Below are positions 32,350 to 45,215 of a DNA stretch of 64,000 bases, piece by piece. Position 1 is the stretch's first letter. Each line of letters begins with the position of its first letter. Below the pieces are notes generated by a model. That model did not search any database. It was not told the origin of the DNA and saw only the letters and a list, made by a program, of their open reading frames with translations. The stretch comes from Brachypodium distachyon (taxonomy: Eukaryota; Streptophyta; Magnoliopsida; Poales; Poaceae), in the NCBI RefSeq assembly GCF_000005505.3, contig NC_016132.3:25658501-25722500 (forward strand), in the 5' to 3' direction. The position numbers were made by a program, and so were the translations under genes.

Positions 32350-34341
32350 TATTGGTATGGGACGAAGAAATGCACATCACAGAGGCGCATGTTTTATTAA
32401 ACAATGTGATGGTTTACCACTGGCTATTAAAGTGATGGGAGGGCTTTTAAGCACAAGACATCCAAGTGAACGTGAATGGGAGATTGTTCTGAACAAGAAT
32501 CTTCAATGGGAAGAACGGGTCACAGGAGGAACTGAACTACTCGGTACATTTGAGCTGCGAAGATCTATCTCCAGAGCTGAAGCAATGCTTTCTATACTAC
32601 TCCCTTTTCCCTAAGGGTTCAGATTTCATAGAGGATATAGTTATTAGCATGTGGATCAGTGAAGGGTTTGTTCAGCCCGATGAGAGGTCAGAGTCAAACC
32701 AACTAGATCGAGAAGAAATAGGAGTTGAGTACCACCGCGAGTTAGTCGCTAGGAATCTTTTAGAGCCTGACGAGTCAACTGAGAGCGGATGGGTCTACGT
32801 CATGCATGACGTTGTCCGTTTCTTTGCTCAATTTATGGCTAGGGAAGAAGCCCTTGTTGTTCTAAGGAACAAACTGACATTAGAAGTCTTCTTTTACATA
32901 ACCAGAAAATCCGCTGTCTATCTATGAAATTAACTGATTCAATAGTAGAGTGGGATACCCTAGAAAAGCTGGAGTCACTAAGGACATTAGTTATAGCCTG
33001 CAGCTTTAAGCCTGGTGGTGGTTCTTCACTTGCTAGTTTTGCTAGTTTACGGGCATTGGATATCAACTTTGCAGACTGTGACTAGTTGGTTGACTATTTG
33101 TGTCAGCTGAGGCACCTAAGATACTTGTCATTCAATGAGACAGATATATCTAGGCTGCCACATGACATCCACAAGATGAAATTTCTGGAGCACATTGGAC
33201 TATTCAATTGTACAAAGCTCAACAAGCTTCCTGACAGCATTACGAAACTGGGGCGTTTAAGGTATATTTCCTTCGATGGGTCCAATGTTGATTTTGTACC
33301 CAAGGGGTTTGGTGGACTAACAAATTTGAGGTCCATTTATGGGTTTCCAGCAAAGATGGTTGGGGAATGGTGCACCCTAGAAGAGTTAGAGACACTTTGT
33401 CATCTTAGAACTCTTAGAATACAAGTTCTAGAAAATGTGCCTGATGGTTTAGTTGCTGCAAGGGCCATGATTAGCAACAAGAATCATCTAGGCTTTTTGG
33501 ACTTGAACTGCCACAAGAATGTGGAGGGGAAGAAGTAGAACAGATTAAGGAAAAGGAGCAGCAGCAAATTGAGGCGGTATTAGATGAGCTCTGCCCTCCA
33601 CGTTACTTGGAGGATCTATACATGTCAGGATACTTTGGTCGTCGGTTACCAAATTGGATGTGGATGCCCACTGCGACCGCCTTTAAGAGCTTGAGGAGTA
33701 TTATGCTGAAGCGTCTGGACTACTGCACCCAACTACCCAATGGTTTGTGCGGGATCATGAGTTTGGAAGAATTAGCGATCGACTATGCTCCAGCCATCAA
33801 ACATGTCGGGCCTGACTTCCAAACCCTTGCAAGTGGAGATGGTGGTGCCCTTGTTTCCAGACCGTTCCCTAAACTGAAGAACCTGGAGCTGTGCAGTATG
33901 TCTGGATGGAAAAATTGGGATTGGGAGGAGGAGCAGGGCAAAGCCGTGGCCATGCCTGCCCAGGAGCATATCAGTATCATGGACTGCAAGCTCACCCATC
34001 TCCCTCCAGGACTTGCTAGCAACGGCAGGTATAATCTGACAACAATGTACCTGAGTGGGCTCAGCATCCTAGCATCTCTGGAGAATTTCCCTTCGGTTGT
34101 GGAACTAGATGTGCTCTACTGCCCCAAGCTCAAGAAGATCAGTGGCCTCTTCATGTTGCTGAACATAACCATCACTGATTGCCCAGAGCTAGAAGTGCTG
34201 GAGGGTGTCCCGGTGCTCAATAGCATGCTGCTGGAAGATGAGCCATGGGAGATTATTGGAACACCTGCAAGGTGTACACCCAAGGGATATCAAGCTGGAC
34301 TGCAGCGTCAGCTCCCACAAAACCTTACTATTATCAGGTAG
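32350..34341 (+). pseudogene. NLR (NB-ARC-LRR) disease-resistance pseudogene, N-terminally truncated
   Basis: The copy begins just before the GLPLA motif of NB-ARC (CDGLPLAIKVMGG at about 32410). So the N-terminal domain, P-loop and kinase-2 are missing. Then follow DLSPELKQCFLYYSLFPKG, a winged-helix region ending near the MHD-like VMHDVVRFFAQF (about 32800), and LRRs from about 32930 (LRHLRYLSFNETDISRLP, KLNKLPDSITKLGRLRYIS). The last frame (33607-34341) is intact to its stop. Breaks: frameshifts near 32520 and 32870, TAG at 33083-33085, and a frameshift near 33530. When intact such proteins sense pathogen effectors in the cytoplasm; this copy cannot. Confidence 0.88.
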
Positions 34342-36400
34342 CTCTAACCTTAGGGACAACTGACAAGATTATAACTCTGACGAGATGCGCCACCAACTGT
34401 CAGCCATTCTGCTTAAGAATGTAATTGTAATATGAGAATGTAAAAAGAGACTGTAATATATTTTTCAGCTCACCTGTATCAATATATTTTTCAGGCTTGC
34501 CTCTTGCACAACAAGTCTCTCATAGACAGGTTTGTTTGGGCTGAACGGCTGAATCTGTAAAGGCATCAAAATTTGCATGCCTGCTGTCAGGTTCATTTAT
34601 ATCACTACATAGGCAGAGCGTCAGCTTACCTCTTCTCCGCACCACAGCTTCAATGGAGTCAGAGCACATCATGCGTTTCATGAGAATGAGCATATAAGTA
34701 TGTTGAAATCATGACCGCACAGTCTATAGGCTTAAGGACCAATCTTTATTACGGGGTATTATGGATTACCGCCAAAGAGGGTACCTTCCCCGGGTGGTTA
34801 CCCCGACTCCCTTTCCAGAATTACACATGTCTGCTAATGTATTACCTATTATGCGAAAACAATCGGATTTGTTGTCTAAAAAAATAAAACAAGTGTATAT
34901 CACTGGCCGGTTGTTTATATTTAAATGTTTGTTGTGGCTTGATACACAAATTGCAGCTCCCATGTATCTTAAGAAATATAAATGACAGAAATGTTTGGAA
35001 AAAAAATCTGAAGTGAGTTATCCAACGAAATCTAAACAATTCATGACAGGTAAAGTTTTGTAAGAACACAGACTTCTCATATAATAGAAATTAGTATCAT
35101 TGAAAATCATTACTACTTAAGATGAAGCATAGCAATAACTCTGGTGGTTGTAATCAAATTTCAATATTTCATCGAATCCATTCATATAAAATTTAAAAAG
35201 TGCTAAATTCTGCAAAAAGGCAATGACCATTACAAAAACCTACATAAACTCAGGAGCTCAACCCTCACATATTTCATTTATTGTAGTTCATTATTTGTAA
35301 ACAAGGAGTAAAATTTTAAGAAAAGATAGCTCTGCCCTCTTTTCTCCCTTAGCACATGTTAAGACACACTACAAAGGGTTACAAAGCCAAGCCCGAACAA
35401 CTTTGTTCTTATGTTATGAGTACATGGTGACCCTTCTATATGTAAAACTCGACTTGACAGCTAAGAATAGAATCCCACTTTCCTAATAAACTACATATTT
35501 ATTTTCCTATTTAAACTAACCTCTTCCTAAATAAACTTATATCTTTTCGGACACATTCATTTTCTTAACTAAACATATATCTATGTTACCTAAGAAAAGC
35601 AACAACTTTGGCCTGCTCATTGGAGCAGAGAATTAACACATTAAACCTGCAAAAACTGGACAATGGTTGAGCAAATGGTGCAAAGGTCTAAAAAAGAGAC
35701 TAAGCTCGCTCAGAAGCAATGCAAATAAATGAAACTATTATCTATTAAATAATAGCACACCAGAACACCAGATAGTAGGCTAGTAGCTGCAAGGACCAAA
35801 AACAAAACTCCATGGAGCAGATCCTAAGGCCAACCACATTTTTCTCTCGCACTGAAGTTTAAAAGCCCCTTAAATTGTCCTTGCGTAATGATATGATCAG
35901 TACAATAATTGCCACATGGATTATCACTATATAGCAGCCAAACTACTGACATGAAGAGCACAGAGAACTGGGCACTGGAATCACAGTTAAATATTTAGCT
36001 CGGCGTGAAAACCTCTATTTAGTGAAAACTTATTAACTTCTGATCACAGCCATTAGATCTCAAATAAACGGCTCAGTTGAAAGCTGGAACATCTAATCAT
36101 TTAAACACATTTTATAAAAAAACACGAGAAAAAAAACTATACTATAGTCTAGCAGATACAGGTGAACTTGTATCCATCTGTCTTTTGAATATAGTTGCCC
36201 AAATTCAAATTGACAATCACCGAAGGCAACATCTTTTGGCCTGGGTATGATAGTCTTAAGCGTGCAAGCAAGATAACGAGTAACAGGGGGCACAGGGGCA
36301 CGAATCTATACCAATATATTAAATTGGAGTTGGTGGTGATGGTATGGACGTCGCGGTACGTCACTTCACTGAAATTATGAATCTGCCATCAATGTCCCCA
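34342..36400. other. intergenic AT-rich DNA, no gene recognised
   Basis: After the NLR stop comes a plausible 3' region. TCAATATATTTTTCAGG near 34475 repeats part of the preceding ATATATTTTTCAG. Beyond that, to 36400, I see no coding, RNA or transposon signature. Confidence 0.35.
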
Positions 36401-37307
36401 CGTGTCTTTTAATCCCAGCTCCCGCAGTCTTCAAGCGCAGAAAAAACACGTACCTCCCAAAAAAGAAAAAAGAAAAACCAACAGAGCCCTCGTCGCTCCT
36501 CCTCCTCTCCTACGAATCTCACCCCCACCCCCTGCCCGATCCGGAACTCGCCGCCGCCCTTCGGATCTCGCCCGCCGCCGCTCTTGTCGCCTCCACCAGC
36601 TCGTGCACGTCGGCGGCGTCTGTGTGCGGAAGGCGGCTGCGGACCCGCTGCTCCGTTGCGCGCTCTGACCGCCGCCTCCACGGCTTGTGCGCGCCGGTGG
36701 CTCCCCGCGGGACTTGGACGTCAATAGGACGAGCCTGAGGCCGGGATGGCGGTTGCCTTGCGCAAGGCAGCAAGGACCGCGTCGGCGCGAGCCATCGGTG
36801 GCCCTACGGACGGGTAGTGGTGCGCGGCGACCAGTGGCCGGACGCGATGTGTGGGCGGCGCACAGGCGTACCTGGCGGCAAGTGGGAGTAGACGGCGCGC
36901 GGGAGTGGACGGGCGGCGGGAATCTACGGGCGGAGGCGGTGCGCACAAGCGGGCGGCCGCGCATGGCGGTGTGATGTTTGGTGGCGGGATGAATCGGGAC
37001 AGGGAGAGGCGGAGTTTGCACTCAGGGTGGATGGAAAGGACAGTGAGAGCGAGAGCGAGAAATTGGGAGAAGAGATTTGAGAAATAAAGTACGGAGTAGA
37101 AGTAATAGGAGAGTAGGGCAAGGAGAAATATATAAATAAGACATGTGAAAAAGAGAAAAAGAGACCAGAGTATAGCTCACGAAAATAAACATATCATAAT
37201 CGCTATATACATATGTGCTCATGAAACACATCAATATTTAATTTGACGTTTTGATACAATTTTTCGTTGTTCCGTAGCAACACACGGGTTCTTTTGCTAA
37301 TTAACTA
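36401..37307. other. GC-rich block, no gene supported
   Basis: The region 36520-37080 is very GC-rich, with open frames on both strands made of Arg, Ala, Gly and Pro only. It could be the remnant of a promoter and first exon, or transposon DNA. No conserved motif or splice-linked partner is visible. Confidence 0.3.
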
Positions 37308-37479
37308 CTCCCTCCGTCGCATAATATGAGGCACGCACGCATTTCTAGATCGTCAATTTAGCTAATTAAATAATTAAAAAGTTATATATTAGAAAGTTCT
37401 TTCGATAACGAATCTAATGGTATACTTTTTGTTAAGAAGCATACTCTAGGCATGCGTGCGTGTTATGGGACGGAGGGAG
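37308..37479. mobile_element. Stowaway MITE (172 bp)
   Basis: Left end CTCCCTCCGTCGCATAATAT and right end TGTTATGGGACGGAGGGAG are inverted. Inside, GCACGCACGCAT pairs with ATGCGTGCGTG. TA at 37306-37307 and 37480-37481. Confidence 0.9.
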
Positions 37480-37481
37480 TA

Positions 37482-38604
37482 TAACATAAAGCATAGACTA
37501 ACTGCACCAAACGAGAACCTCTGTCTAGGCAATAATAAATAAATTCTAGCATCACACGGTCAAAGGCTAACATACCATGGCATGAGTCAACATCTGACAG
37601 GACACTACTTCTAGTATAAATCACACTATGGCCTATACGTACCTCACAACAAGCCTTCTCTACACATACACATAACAACAATCCTAGAAAGAATATGAGA
37701 CTAGTTAAGACATAAATATGCAATCTAGACGATGCAACTACGACAAACAATTTCTAGAATAAAATGATACCATCACTATGATAAGGACAAGATCAGGGAT
37801 GGCGACAACGGTACCAGTGCTCCGACAACGGCGGCGACATGGTTTCAGGGATGGCGCGTCCAACGGTATCAATTGCTCGCACAACCTCATAGAGGAGGTA
37901 GATGGTGTTCGTCGATCAAATTAGGAGATGAGTTCGAAAGAGCAGAGCCAAAAGCTCTGGATGACGCTCTAGGACTCGTATTTTGCAGCGCGGAGAGGGG
38001 GATCGGGAGGTAGATGCCGATGGCCGGCATTCGGGGCGCAACCGCGCGTCGGTTGCAAATGGGGATTAAGGGAGGGAAGATGATTAAAAGCCTAAATTAG
38101 GTCGTGAGTGAATGGGTATTGATTCTCCGGTGTCTTTTCGAAGAAAAAATGGTCGATCGATGGGATTTAGTGGGCGGCGGGCACTGGAAACGGCCGGCGG
38201 CGTGCGAGCTGCCTTGGTCGAGCGACCGAGGAAGAAGGAAGGCGGCGCTCTTTTTTTGTTGGGAGGAAGGATGGCGGCGCTCGTGCTGAACGATCGGCCA
38301 CAAGATGGGCCAGGGCAGTGAGGGTGGCCCAAAAAGAAAGAAAAAACAGACGAGAGAAAACGTGGGCCGTAGGTTGGTGACGGGCTGGTTAGGGTGGAGG
38401 CTAGTTGGGCCGGCTGGAGTAGCTCTCCAACGCTCGGGCAGTCGGGCTCGGGAGCCCACAAGCCATAAATGCTCGTACAACATAGAGTCCAGACCAGAGG
38501 CGGAACTTCACGGCTCATCTCCTCAACCGAACAGCACTATCGACTGACAGATGGAGAAGTGGAGAACAGCGGAAAGGAGGGGAAAGGGGTTGGATCACGC
38601 AGCC
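37482..38604. promoter_or_regulatory. upstream region of the NAD kinase gene
   Basis: AT-rich to about 37780, then GC-rich. The 5' UTR of the NAD kinase gene must end at 38604. Its start is unknown. No TATA box is evident and no other gene is supported. Confidence 0.3.
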
Positions 38605-41600
38605 ATGTCCGCGGACGAGACCCAACCGAAGGTAGCCTTCTTCAGGTTTCGCTAAGATTTTCTTCCAAATCTGCCTGTCTGTTAGGGTAGATTTGTTGGA
38701 TCACCGGAATTTTAGGCATTTTTTGAAGAACGAATTTAACTGATGAGTTTAGCTGCTTCGAAAGGTATGATCAATGCGAGGAATCGATGCCCTTAGTGAT
38801 GTCAGTGATGCTCGGAATTGTGCTGATTTTACCTTTTTGAGCTCTGATGGATGCTAGCGGGAATTTTTATTTGATAATTATTGATTTGGGCATTGTGAAG
38901 ATTTTAGTTCGTGAGATTTTGGCCAGGAACAACATGCTCGGCGCCACGCCGTGTTGCTGATTATACGGTAGACAAACAATTGTGCAGTTAGCTCAGTTCG
39001 TCCAATCTAATCCCCATTTTTTAGTTATGAGGCCAATTCCAATACATGTGCATCAGGTCTGACTGGCAATTGTTCTACCTTTGTAATATTTGAAAATATT
39101 ACACCCTTAAGTTCTTTATTCCTTTTCTATGGGTTGAGCTAAACTCCTAAAATACTCATCTTTGACACTCTGGAGAAGATATGCCGTATGCGGTGCAATC
39201 ATGTTGAGCATTGCCACATAGTGACTGATGCACCGTTGAAAGGATTCTGAGATTAAAACAGTGTGAGCTGGCATTGAATACGATGGATGTTATATATTAT
39301 GTAGAGGCAATACAATTTGGTGCATTACCAGCTTGCATAACTATTGCTAGATGTACAGCTAAAAACACACACTCTCAAGGGTTAATTTGATATATGCCAC
39401 TGCAATTTTTGCGAATTCAAAAAATAGCACTGCAATTCCCATCTTTCGACCCATTTGTAGTCGCATGTTTCGAAGAATCTGTAGATTTGTAGTCAAGTTT
39501 TTCGAAGGATTGCAGTTGCATATATCAAATTAACCCCACCCTCAATGTTTTCCCAAAATCTTCTGCTTTTTCTATAATATTATCCAATTTTTGTATGGTT
39601 TTCACAGATATCATGATATGATGCAAACTAAGACTTTCCAGTCACTGAAATAAACCGTGTTTTTCATTTTGCTGAGGATATCGCTGTTGTCTATATGACC
39701 ATCGTTTAAAAGACAAATTCTAGATTTACAAAAAGAAGACATACTCTAGACAGTGATCTGATTTTAGTGGTCTGTCAGATTTTGTGTTGCCTAATGAGGT
39801 GTATTCTATATAATATTGCAGGCCTGTGATGAGAGAATAGACCTTAGTGTAGCTGCCTCGTATCAAGCTGAAAATGGCTCCATCACTACAGTTGGTTCTA
39901 TGGAATCAGAGAAGGCGGCTTATGCATTTCTTCCTCAAACTCCTATCGAGTCAACTGATGATCACCTTGTTGAGTTCGCTGAGGCTATGAGAAGTAATAA
40001 ACTAATACTAGTAGAAATACTTGACATCATTTGAAGTCTGTCACTCTACTATATAATGCTTATATGTTCATGTGCTTAATATAATTTGCAATTCAAAGCT
40101 GTTGCAAAAGCACTGCGGCAAGTTGCAGAAGGGAAAGCTGCTGCTCAAGCAGAGGCAGCAGAGTGGAAGCGCAAGTATGAATTAGAGAAGGCAGTCAAGG
40201 CACACAAGCATCACAGTTTAATTAAAGGTCTGCTTTACACAATTTGAGCTTGTATTATGCTAGTATTATCAAATAATACTTCAAAACATCTTGATGTCAT
40301 ATTTTCATATATGATATATTACCATTCGATCAGCCTCCTGTATGTGTACTGAAGTTCTACCTTCTATGCGCAGAACGTTAATGAAATTTCTAAAGAAGCC
40401 TGTAAACATAGTTTATGACTCATGCACATCAATTTTCATAGCCCACTAAGAACATGATTGGACATACATTAGGATATTGTCCATCAAGTTAATAAAATAA
40501 TCACTCTCCTACAGTCCTACCATGCACTTGATTCTGACAAGAAAAATGATGCTGAAACTATAATATGTGCAGGCTGCAGCAACTGTGTTAAGGATAAGCT
40601 AGAGCATTTGGCTAGTAAACTGACACTGGAGACTGCCTCAGCTGATCAAGCAGGCTGTTGCGGAAACCATGGGATCTGTTCACGTCAAATTCTCCAGGAC
40701 CAATGTCCTGGACCTAACCGAAAATCAGATGATGATAAGATTGTTGGACAAAAGGTATTTATTTTCAAGATTCACCTAATCTGACACATGAGGATGCTGC
40801 TTACATTTTAGGAAGTAGTAGAACCTTGTCAATCTTTAACTACTGTTTAAATGTATTGCTATCCATTTCTGGGATTGTGGTTCTAGTTATCAGCATATTG
40901 TTTATCTAGTCAGAGCAATAAAACCCATTGAACTTTTTGCACATTAAACTTCTGGTTATAGCTTACCTTTGATTGTTCAATCTATCGGAGAAGAACTTCC
41001 CTGATAACTGATAATCACAAGCAGTTTTCTGTGACATTTTGTTTGTGATGCACAATTAACAGGAACGCCTTTCATCTTTTGGTACAGTTGGAAGAAGAAA
41101 ATGTATTCTTTTATTAGAAAGTTCTTTTTCCTTATATTTGCAGGCACCATTTAGGCTTTCATGGGGACTCAATGGGGATAAGAGCGGTCAGCACAAGCAT
41201 GATTTTGTGTCCTTTGAAAAAGGGGATATAACAACCGCAGAACGCAGCAATAAGCAGGTAGCCCTTTTTGCTCAGTTTGATCCATTTTGAGCAGAATATC
41301 ATTTTTGTTGATATAATCTCATTGTTGCTGCATCTTTTTTCATGTCCACAAATACTGTGCTTACAGATTTTGTTAAAATGGGAATCCCCTCCACAAACAG
41401 TTCTTTTTGTGACTAAACCTAATTCTAGTGCTGTGCATACTCTCTGTTCTGAAATGATTCGGTATGTTTCCTTGCTGCTTATCGTGATTATTTTTCACTA
41501 ATATAAATTATCTCGATTTCTGTATTACACATAGTCCTTATTTCTCCTACTTATGTTGTGTGAAACTGTGTTGTATAATATCGTTGCTCATATGTCCTGA

Positions 41601-44600
41601 GTGTTGTGTGCATTTTTTGCAGATGGCTTAAAGAACATAATAATATGAACATCTTTGTAGAGCCACGAGTTAGCAAGGAACTAGTGACTGAAGATTCATA
41701 CTTCAACTTTATTCAGACATGGGATAATGGTAAGTGTTTTTTAGTGTAGAGCCCAGGTGTACTCTTGTACCATCTCATTGTCAACACTCAAGCACCTAAA
41801 TTTCTCTCATGCTTTTAACTGGTAACATTGGTATGAGATCTAGTTACCTCGAGCAATTATTCTTTCGTATGAGTAAGGGAAATGCGTTTGTACAAACATC
41901 TTTATAAAAAAAAAAACTCGACCTGCAAGGGGTAAAAGCCACCCCTGGGCATTGTGCTAAGAAGAAGACCTTCTCACGCAGATCGAGAACCCCCGAACCC
42001 CTGCCCCACCCATACAGAGCGATCACTGTAGCCCGTGTGAGACCGAGCCGGATCTGAGATGCGCTTCAGGCGCGGGACAGATGAGAGGATTTTTTAACCC
42101 CAGCCTGGAATTCGCTCCCAAGGGGAGTCAAACTCAGGACCTGAGGAGTTGCTACTAGAGCCACTAGCCATTACAGTAGGAACTGTGAGTATTGAGATTC
42201 GAAGGAGCTTTGTTCTTGGTAGTCTTGGTGTAAACAAGTTATCTCACACAAAAATGACAACAATAAACAAGTTATCTCACACAAACATGCTCCTTAGATT
42301 CTCAATACTCACTATAATTGTTACCGACTTGCTTCTAAGTGCTAATGCGTGAGTACTCATTTATTAATTATTAAGCATTTCCTTTTTCATTGATGAAATT
42401 AACTAATTATATTCAGTAAAGTTCTTCTGTACTTCTTTTATTGATGATTTATGATATCATTGATTTTACTGTTTTAGTCACATATAACCTTTTTCTAGTG
42501 CTCAGCTAATCAGAAATATTTGATAGACCAGGAAATGAAGACATTGCACACAAAGGTTGATCTCATTGTAACTCTTGGCGGTGATGGAACTGTTTTGTGG
42601 GTATGCAGCTCAAGTATTGTGACAATTTATTGAATCTGGATGTTGTGTGGTTAGTTTGACACCTTAAGCTCTTTTGGTTAGTTCAGCCTTTTAATAAAAC
42701 ATACCGAGATATAAATAGTTTTCCCTACAGGCCTACAATGTTGCATAAATTAGAAGAAATGATGTGTTTCCCCTCTCCTGTTATTTTCCTCACAGAGTAA
42801 GGATAACCAAATGATTGGAGTTGTTCTGTAGCTTCACGATTATGAAACTGTATTTCTTTCCAGGTTCTGTTAACGCAATAACAAAATTAGGATCAGTTGC
42901 ATATAACATGAAGGAAACCGAGTAACTATCATATATATGCAAATACACACAAGCTATGTGGGTAGAAGAGGTTTGGAAGATAGATGATTGAATAAGCTTA
43001 ATAAGAGGAACTTTGAGGAAAGTACCCACACTGTTAAGCATCACTCAAGTGCAAGATGTTGAAGAAGATGATTGTGTACATTTCAAAGTTAACAGCCATT
43101 GGAGAGTGATTTTTTATTTTTCCACTAAGATGACGGTTGATTTCTTTGTGGCAACAATTAACCCTTTTTAGGCATTGTCAATTGTGAGCAAGTTTAGTTC
43201 TGCGAATAATAGCACTGACTCACTGAGTTCTTGTTTGATACAATTTTAATAGTAATAAATGCACATATACACATAGCTCAGTCACCTTATCTTTGGTCAA
43301 TCGGACCCATGTGCTGTGTTAGATTTTATGAAGCACCATGCTAACATGGTTTGTGTGGCAACTTTGGGAAGATTGCTGAAATTGAAGGACTAAAGGATAA
43401 GCAAAGAGAACCAAGCATAGCTTGGGTGGTCAGCCAGCCAGGTGTGCTGGCAGCCACCAGAGCTCGATCCTCGAAGGTTGCACTTTGGTGTCTCACTTTG
43501 TGAAAATTATATATCTATATATTGTCGGACTGCAATCACGCAACTCTTACAGTATAACTTCAAAAAAGGATAAGCAAACTATACGTGTTCAGATTTTTTT
43601 CCCATAACTTCTACTTGCGCATATCTCATAACCTTCTCCAATCTAGCTATTACAGTTGGTAGTATAAGTTGAAGAATATCCTAATCTTGAATAACTCCAT
43701 AACCAAAATGCCACCTGTGTTATGTTGAAACAACTTATGTCTTGTTTTTTTTTCCTCGAACACACCTAATTATGTGTCATTTTGCACTAGAGGAAAGTGC
43801 CAGGCGCAAGTCTTAGAAACACCGAACCAAAAAACAAAAGGAAAAAACAACAAGGGGAACCAAAACAAAAAACTGGACACCTAGGCTACACACTCTCAGG
43901 GAGCCCTGTCGGGAGGTCAAGCGTTCTTATACCTTGTTTTGTTCTCCAAAATTTTCAGAATGTACGGCTTGTTTTATGATCTCCTTAAGCTAGATAGTGA
44001 CTTGAAACATCTCTTAAACAGGCTGCATCATTGTTCAGAGGACCAGTTCCCCCAGTCGTTGCCTTCTCTCTTGGATCATTGGGCTTCATGACTCCCTTCC
44101 GTATCCTTGAATACTCGATAGCCATGTTGCTAAACTGTATGTCTGTTTTACGTTTGTCATTACATTAATATTTGAATATTGCACTTCTACCTTGTCAACT
44201 CTGGGTAGCAGATCCATTGTACATTTGGTTCTGTATGCAACTGCCCATAGCAGAATAACTGACATGTTTGCTCTCAGAGTCTCAGAGATTCACATGAATT
44301 CATAGTTACTATAAAATGTCTATACTAGGGTGCTTACATACTTTGTGCCAGACTACCAGTGTATCTATCTGTCAGTAATACATCATCATTTTTTTTACTC
44401 AGCAGAGCTTTATGCTCTATGCTCACCCACCATAATTATACGTTTGTCCTTAACTTGAGCTAAGCAAGCGAGCAGTATCGTGAATGCTTGGGCAATGTAC
44501 TGAAAAGACCATTTACCATAACGCTAAGGAGCCGTCTGCAGTGTCAAGTAATCCGTGATGCGGCTAAGGATGAAGTTGAGACTGAGGAACCAATTATAGT

Positions 44601-45215
44601 GCTAAATGAAATTACAATTGACCGTGGAATGTCATCTTACCTTACCTACTTAGAATGTTACTGTGATAGTTCTTTTGTTACATGCGTACAAGGAGATGGG
44701 CTAATAATATCAACGACATCAGGAAGCACAGCATACTCATTGGCAGCTGGAGGATCGATGGTTCATCCCCAGGTTTACCTTTACTCTACATAAAATTCCT
44801 GGATGTTTAACCGTTGGTTCTTGAGCGAGCGTTTTTTATTTCTCGGTTTCTCATTTAAGTTGTCCATATATAGTGCAACTCTGATGCTATGTTTTGCCGG
44901 TACATGCAGGTCCCAGGGATCCTGTTCACACCAATCTGCCCTCACTCGTTGTCATTTCGGCCCTTGATACTGCCGGAATATGTTACTCTGCGCGTGCAAA
45001 TACCATTCAACAGCAGAGGGCAAGCATGGGCATCCTTCGATGGCAAGGGTAGGATTCAGCTAGGACCAGGGGACGCGCTCATCTGCAGCATATCTCCTTG
45101 GCCTGTGCCCACAGCTTGCCTGGTGGACTCCACGACGGACTTTCTACGGAGCATCCACGAGGGCCTCCACTGGAACCTCAGGAAGAGCCAATCGTTGGAT
45201 GGCCCTGCTGCGTGA
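38605..45215 (+). CDS. NADK1: NAD kinase (NADK1-type, cytosolic), 11 exons
   Basis: Phosphorylates NAD+ with ATP to give NADP+, the main source of cytosolic NADP(H). Coding exons: 38605-38631, 39822-39993, 40099-40227, 40573-40754, 41144-41257, 41367-41461, 41623-41729, 42527-42600, 44022-44100, 44465-44772, 44910-45215. All ten introns are GT-AG; phases join to 1593 nt, 530 aa plus TGA, close to the rice NADK1 length. Motifs: GGDGT at 293-297 (nucleotide binding), LNE at 373-375, [14 protein letters not shown] at 410-423. No plastid transit peptide is seen; the N-terminus is short and acidic (MSADETQPK). A Cys-rich CCGNHGIC lies in exon 4. Start: the exon 1 ATG resembles the rice N-terminus but encodes only nine residues, so it is the least certain part. 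Introns hold a MULE-like MITE (intron 1), a SINE and a fold-back element (intron 7) and a second SINE-like copy (intron 8). Confidence 0.95.
39379..39536. mobile_element. MULE-type MITE in NAD kinase intron 1 (158 bp)
   Basis: Terminal inverted repeats GGGTTAATTTGATATATGC and GCATATATCAAATTAACCC are exact. Flanks CACTCTCAA (39370-39378) and CACCCTCAA (39537-39545) form a 9-bp target duplication with one mismatch, as made by Mutator-like transposases. No coding capacity. Confidence 0.88.
41906..42165 (-). mobile_element. Au-like tRNA-derived SINE in NAD kinase intron 7
   Basis: On the minus strand the element starts near 42165 with a tRNA-like head. A Pol III B-box-like GAGTTTGACTCC lies near 42130, and GGCTAGTGGCTC resembles an A box. 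The body includes TATGGGTGGGGCAGGGGTTC, and it ends in a T tract (plus-strand A run 41906-41916), as Au SINEs do. Boundaries are approximate and no target duplication was identified. Confidence 0.7.
42184..42335. mobile_element. small fold-back element beside the SINE
   Basis: GTGAGTATTGAGATTCGAAGGAGC on the left pairs with GCTCCTTAGATTCTCAATACTCAC on the right. Between them AACAAGTTATCTCACACAAA occurs twice. There is no coding capacity. It lies in NAD kinase intron 7. Confidence 0.7.
43410..43560 (+). mobile_element. SINE-like tRNA-derived repeat in NAD kinase intron 8
   Basis: TAGCTTGGGTGGTCAG resembles a Pol III A box, and GAGCTCGATCCTCG about 30 bp later a B box. It is followed by a short body ending ACAGTATAACTTC. 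The tail and target duplication are unclear. Confidence 0.5.

Noticed and set aside
36431..37021. 196-codon minus-strand frame in the GC-rich block
   Set aside because: Arg/Pro/Ala low complexity, with equally long frames on the opposite strand. No conserved sequence.
38084..38518. 144-codon minus-strand frame upstream of NAD kinase
   Set aside because: Low-complexity Ser/Pro/Arg composition, no domain, and it overlaps the likely NAD kinase leader.
41906..42165. Functional tRNA gene
   Set aside because: The A- and B-box-like words are diverged, no cloverleaf or anticodon arm can be drawn, and the T-rich 3' tail fits a SINE.
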